A stretch of DNA of 17,929 bases from JBBRSC01 sp038245795 (GTDB lineage: Bacteria > Actinomycetota > Acidimicrobiia > Acidimicrobiales > Microtrichaceae), in the NCBI GenBank assembly GCA_038245795.1, contig JBBRSC010000044.1, positions 1 to 17,929 on the forward strand. Reading direction: 5' to 3'. Each line of letters begins with the position of its first letter. Positions within the stretch are counted from its first letter, which is position 1. A program made the translations under genes and the position numbers. This document shows positions 15,096-17,929 of this stretch, piece after piece. The notes below the pieces were generated by a model. It was not told where the DNA came from. It ran no database searches and saw only the letters and a list, made by a program, of their open reading frames with translations.

Positions 15096-16430
15096 TCAGT
15101 CGCGGGGGATGCCATAGGCACGGGCCATGAGCGACAGGGGGTGTTGCGGGTTGGTGCCGGTCTCCAACACGATGCCGCCGTTGGCGAGCGAACAGTCGCC
15201 AGCCACGGCCTCGGAGTCGGCGCGGTTGATGTCGGCGGCCATCTTCGTGGCGGCCTTGCGGGCCAGATCAAAGTTCTCGGCCCGCAGGCCCCAGGTGCCG
15301 TCGATCCCGGAGCATTCGGCCACAACCGTGATCTTGGTACCGGTGAGTTTCATGAGGTCCCGGCTGCGGAGCCCCATGTTCTGTGCACGCAGATGGCATG
15401 GCGCGTGGTAGGTCGTCGTCTCGGGAACGTCGCCCTCGAAGTGGACGTCGAGACCCTCGCCGCCGGCCGCCTTGTCCTCGCGGTGGAGCTTCATGAGGTA
15501 TTCGCTGGCGTCGTAGGTGTGGGCCGCCACCAGGTCGGCATCGGGCCCGCCCACGTAGTCCAGGTAGTCCTTCTTGAGAAGGTACCCACACGTGGGCTGG
15601 GGCACCACGATCGCAAGCTCCTCGCCGTTGCCTCGGGCGTGGCGCAGCATCTTGGCCATGAGGGTGATGTTCTTCCGGGCGTTGACTCGAAAGCCCTCGA
15701 CATCGCCCTGGTGGAGCAACGGCGCGCCGCAGCAGACCTGGCCGTCGGGGAGGCGGCACTCGATGCCATTGCGTTCGTAGACCCGAACGAGATCCTTGCC
15801 GACCTGAGTGTCCTGGTACTCGACGAGACAGGTCGGGAAGACCGCCGCAACACTCGGTCGCCGGTTGTCGATCGCCACGGTGCCGCGTGCGCGGAACCAC
15901 GTAGAGAACCGTTGTCGGGCAAAAGGCGGCAGCACACGCTCCTGGGCGACCCCGGTGACCTTCTCGACCACGGCTCGCATCTTGGAGTTCGGGGTGGAGA
16001 GGGTCGCATTTGCCAGCGGCGCCAGGGCCGACCCGAGCTTGCCGACCAGGTCGGTTTTCCCGAGGGCTTTGTCGGTCAGTTTGTGGCGGATCGGGGTCTT
16101 TCGGGTGCGATGCAACACCTGCTCGGCGCGCATCATCAACCGGGGGAAATCGAGCGCCCACTCGTGTTGGCCCGGGATGTACGGACAGTTCACGTAGCAG
16201 AGCTTGCACTGGAAGCACTCGTCGACCACTTGGTCCTGCTCGGCCACCGTCATCTTGGCGGAGTCCTGATCGTCGTGTTGGTCAATGGCGGCAAACAAGG
16301 TCGGGAACGACGAGCAGTACTTGAAGCACAGGCGACACCCGTGGCAGAGGTCGTAGACGCGATCCATTTCCGTGCGGAGATCGGTCTCGTCGAAGTATTT
16401 CGGGTGGAAGGGGTCGTAGGTCGTGGTCAT
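15096..16430 (-). CDS. GlpC/HdrD-like (Fe-S)-binding oxidoreductase subunit
   Basis: A 444-residue iron-sulfur electron-transfer protein. Two ferredoxin-type 4Fe-4S motifs stand near the N-terminus: C29-x2-C32-x2-C35-x3-C39 and C72-x2-C75-x2-C78-x3-C82. Two cysteine-rich (CCG) regions like those of heterodisulfide reductase and GlpC follow: C201 with C233-C234 (VCCGAPLL) and C281, then C345 (APCHLRAQ) with C373 (ECSGIDGTWG) and C413. In the second region the usual Cys-Cys pair is Cys-Ser. No membrane helix is seen, so it is probably soluble or peripheral. The gene lies between rubrerythrin and DUF3501; passing electrons to rubrerythrin is inferred. GGAAAG precedes the ATG by seven nt. GlpC proper is less likely because glpA and glpB are absent, although glpD is close. 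Confidence 0.88.
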   Translation of the reverse strand: MTTTYDPFHPKYFDETDLRTEMDRVYDLCHGCRLCFKYCSSFPTLFAAIDQHDDQDSAKMTVAEQDQVVDECFQCKLCYVNCPYIPGQHEWALDFPRLMMRAEQVLHRTRKTPIRHKLTDKALGKTDLVGKLGSALAPLANATLSTPNSKMRAVVEKVTGVAQERVLPPFARQRFSTWFRARGTVAIDNRRPSVAAVFPTCLVEYQDTQVGKDLVRVYERNGIECRLPDGQVCCGAPLLHQGDVEGFRVNARKNITLMAKMLRHARGNGEELAIVVPQPTCGYLLKKDYLDYVGGPDADLVAAHTYDASEYLMKLHREDKAAGGEGLDVHFEGDVPETTTYHAPCHLRAQNMGLRSRDLMKLTGTKITVVAECSGIDGTWGLRAENFDLARKAATKMAADINRADSEAVAGDCSLANGGIVLETGTNPQHPLSLMARAYGIPRD

Positions 16431-16484
16431 GTTCGAGCTTTCCGCGGTCGATCAAAGGGTCCGCGAACGAACGCGGGGTGTCCG

Positions 16485-16501
16485 GTGTCGGGGGCCGACA
16501 C
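16485..16501. other. Stem-loop in the rubrerythrin to iron-sulfur gene gap
   Basis: GTGTCGG (16485-16491) and CCGACAC (16495-16501) pair perfectly around a three-base GGG loop. There is no T-run after it on the minus strand, so it does not look like a classic intrinsic terminator. It may slow RNA decay or lower expression of the downstream gene. Confidence 0.4.
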
Positions 16502-16537
16502 GCAACGCCGGGTGGCGCTGCGCATCGACCCCGAACG

Positions 16538-16552
16538 AGTTCCGGGGGAACT
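16538..16552. terminator. Short hairpin just after the rubrerythrin stop
   Basis: AGTTCC (16538-16543) and GGAACT (16547-16552) form a six-base stem with a GGG loop, two bases beyond the rubrerythrin stop codon. No T-tract follows on the minus strand, so termination would be weak or partial. The gap of 124 nt to the next gene contains this and a second stem-loop. Confidence 0.35.
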
Positions 16553-16554
16553 GA

Positions 16555-16974
<420 letters not shown>

Positions 16975-16993
16975 GGTGTGCTGCTTTCTGTGT

Positions 16994-17035
16994 TTGATAG
17001 GTCGGGGTTGATAGGTAGGGGTTGATAGGTCGGGG
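16994..17035. repeat. Three tandem 14-bp repeats between the Fur-family gene and rubrerythrin
   Basis: Three head-to-tail units of TTGATAGGT(C/A)GGGG lie at 16994-17007, 17008-17021 and 17022-17035, differing at one base. They fill most of the space between the regulator stop (17040-17042) and the rubrerythrin ATG. On the minus strand each unit reads with TATCAA; two of them give TATCAAC, the same seven bases as one arm of the inverted repeat upstream of the regulator gene. They are therefore candidate half-sites, and TATCAA also resembles a -10 box. Confidence 0.8.
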
Positions 17036-17039
17036 TCGA

Positions 17040-17525
17040 TCATGTGTGCGGTGGAGGTGGCGGCGGGTCCGAGGCATCGCAGCGGGAGCACATCCCCCGG
17101 AACACGATCTGCGTGCCGGTGACGCGGAACCCGTCCCCATCGCGGGCCCGATGGGCGTCGGCAGAAAGATGGTTGATGGCGGAGTTGGTCGGTCGGACAT
17201 CGTCGTGGTCCACCTGGACGTCAACGACCATTCCACAGCGGTCGCAGACCAAGTGATGATGGCCGCTGGTGTTGGGATCGAATCGGCTGGCCCCGGTGCC
17301 GAGATCGACCTGCGTGATCTCACCAGCCGCCACCAACTCGCCGAGGACCGAGTACACGGTTCGCAGTGAGACCGTCGGCATGTGCTCGACGACGGTCGCC
17401 CAGACCGCCTCGGCCGTGGGGTGGCTGCGGTTCTCCCAGAGTGCTTCGAACACCGCGTGGCGTTGGGGAGTCGCACGCTGACCTCGTGACCGGAGGTCTT
17501 CGATCAGCCGTGCAGGGGTGTTCAC
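17040..17525 (-). CDS. Fur-family transcriptional regulator, PerR-like
   Basis: A 161-residue Fur-family repressor with an N-terminal winged helix (TPQRHAVFEALWENRSHPTAEAV and SLRTVYSVLGELVAAGEI) and a C-terminal dimerisation domain. The structural zinc site is C94-x2-C97 (LVCDRCG) and C146-x2-C149 (MCSRC). The regulatory metal site reads H35, D83, H89, H91 and D102. Each lies exactly two positions before the B. subtilis PerR ligands (H37, D85, H91, H93, D104, from memory), including the two aspartates that set PerR apart from Fur. This favours peroxide sensing by iron-catalysed histidine oxidation. Rubrerythrin, a common PerR target elsewhere, is the next gene. The tail DPPPPPPHT is unusual. 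The GTG start lies six nt after a TAGGTT -10 box without a Shine-Dalgarno. Confidence 0.88.
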   Translation of the reverse strand: MNTPARLIEDLRSRGQRATPQRHAVFEALWENRSHPTAEAVWATVVEHMPTVSLRTVYSVLGELVAAGEITQVDLGTGASRFDPNTSGHHHLVCDRCGMVVDVQVDHDDVRPTNSAINHLSADAHRARDGDGFRVTGTQIVFRGMCSRCDASDPPPPPPHT

Positions 17526-17531
17526 GAGGCC

Positions 17532-17560
17532 AACCTAACGCGGAGTGTTCTTATCAACAA
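17532..17560 (-). promoter_or_regulatory. Predicted promoter of the Fur-family regulator gene (leaderless)
   Basis: On the minus strand TTGTTG (17555-17560) and TAGGTT (17532-17537) are spaced by 17 nt. Six nt after the -10 box comes the GTG start at 17525, so the transcript would begin at or next to the start codon. The -35 box lies inside the inverted repeat at 17553-17571. Confidence 0.55.
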
Positions 17561-17571
17561 CCCATGTTGAT
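17553..17571. promoter_or_regulatory. Inverted-repeat operator candidate upstream of the Fur-family gene
   Basis: ATCAACA (17553-17559) and TGTTGAT (17565-17571) are perfect 7-bp arms around a 5-bp spacer, and the imperfect palindrome extends to 17550-17574. It overlaps the predicted -35 box of the regulator gene, which is where an autorepressor would bind. The bases differ from the low-GC PerR box. It could also act on glpD, which starts about 107 nt away on the other strand. Confidence 0.6.
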
Positions 17572-17637
17572 CAGCGTCCGATGTCGCGCCTGAGGGAGTT
17601 CGAAAGCCGGGCTGATTCCTCTGCTCGTTCTTCTGCT

Positions 17638-17655
17638 CGTTACTGCTGGGTAACG
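17638..17655. promoter_or_regulatory. Palindrome upstream of glpD
   Basis: CGTTAC (17638-17643) and GTAACG (17650-17655) form a perfect 6-6-6 inverted repeat that ends ten nt before the predicted glpD -10 box and covers its -35 region. This is a plausible repressor site. A direct repeat of TCTGCTCGTT lies just upstream (about 17619-17641). Confidence 0.5.
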
Positions 17656-17664
17656 TTCCGCTCG

Positions 17665-17670
17665 TAGACT
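17665..17670 (+). promoter_or_regulatory. Predicted -10 box of glpD (leaderless)
   Basis: TAGACT fits TANNNT and lies seven nt before the GTG at 17678. No Shine-Dalgarno precedes the start codon, so glpD is probably translated from a leaderless mRNA. A good -35 box is not seen. Confidence 0.5.
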
Positions 17671-17677
17671 CTGTCGT

Positions 17678-17929
17678 GTGAGTTCCGCACCCTTTCAACG
17701 CACTGACGCCCTGGCGGCGCTCGAGAACCAGACCTTCGATGTCGTGGTCATCGGCGGCGGCGTGACCGGCGCTGGCGTGGCGCTCGACGCCGCGGCGCGC
17801 GGCCTCCGCGCGGCCCTCATCGAACGTGACGACTTCGCTTCGGGAACGTCGTCGAAGAGCTCAAAACTCATCCACGGCGGACTCCGCTATCTCCAGCAGG
17901 GGGAAATCGGGCTGGTCTACGAGGCGCTC
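17678..17929 (+). CDS. glpD: Glycerol-3-phosphate dehydrogenase, N-terminal part (3' cut by window edge)
   Basis: Eighty-four codons of a FAD-dependent glycerol-3-phosphate dehydrogenase, which oxidises glycerol 3-phosphate to dihydroxyacetone phosphate at the membrane and feeds the quinone pool. The dinucleotide-binding motif DVVVIGGGVTGAGVALDAA (21-39, G26, G28, G31) and the family signature around SSKLIHGGLRYLQQG (61-75) are clear. The residues RDDFASGTSSKSSK match the FAD-contacting loop. The GTG start gives a 20-residue lead before the Rossmann fold, as usual for the family. The frame stays open to the window end. It is divergent from the Fur-family gene, with 152 nt between them. GlpA is an alternative name for the same fold. 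Confidence 0.93.
   Translation, partial: MSSAPFQRTDALAALENQTFDVVVIGGGVTGAGVALDAAARGLRAALIERDDFASGTSSKSSKLIHGGLRYLQQGEIGLVYEAL

Noticed and set aside
16994..17035. Possible small CRISPR-like array
   Set aside because: The units are 14 bp, directly adjoining without unique spacers, and no cas gene is present, so they are simple tandem repeats.

Overview
The window reads as a piece of a GC-rich actinobacterial chromosome. A WhiB regulator, a PimB-type mannosyltransferase, an Rv2191-like exonuclease/UvrC fusion beside trpD, frequent GTG starts and TAG-type -10 boxes 6-7 nt from start codons all point that way. The hypothetical proteins look like those of class Acidimicrobiia (Ilumatobacter relatives), but that finer placement is inference. 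I found no rRNA, tRNA, CRISPR array, insertion sequence or phage gene. The window begins inside a TetR-type regulator gene and ends inside glpD.

Left and centre (about 394-11238, all minus strand): eleven genes lie head to tail, with gaps of at most 62 nt and five start/stop overlaps of 4-8 nt, so they probably form one long operon. In transcription order they are a small zinc-ribbon protein, a coiled-coil NYN (YacP-like) nuclease, a DUF952 protein, epoxyqueuosine reductase QueG, a GT4 mannosyltransferase, a four-helix membrane protein, an ArsA-type ATPase, a small protein with an Asp-Val repeat, a large SMC/RecN-shaped protein whose ATPase motifs look degenerate, a ROK sugar kinase and the aminotransferase AlaC. 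A TetR-family gene fragment converges on this operon at the left edge.

Middle (11239-14374): a divergent start leads to a plus-strand DEDDh exonuclease fused to a UvrC-like GIY-YIG nuclease. Its 3' end overlaps the convergent trpD gene by 26 nt. trpD lies 9 nt downstream of a whiB gene. The set ArsA-like ATPase, PimB-like transferase, exonuclease/UvrC and trpD recalls the Mycobacterium tuberculosis Rv2184c-Rv2192c neighbourhood (from memory).

Right (14391-17929): a redox-stress cluster on the minus strand holds a PerR-like Fur-family regulator, a rubrerythrin without a rubredoxin domain, a GlpC/HdrD-like iron-sulfur protein and a DUF3501 protein, followed by whiB and trpD. A 7-5-7 inverted repeat covers the regulator's predicted -35 box, and a 14-bp tandem repeat carrying the same TATCAAC half-site fills the space before rubrerythrin. 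I infer a peroxide-sensing module that controls a rubrerythrin with its own electron-delivery partner. glpD diverges from this cluster, behind its own CGTTAC/GTAACG palindrome.
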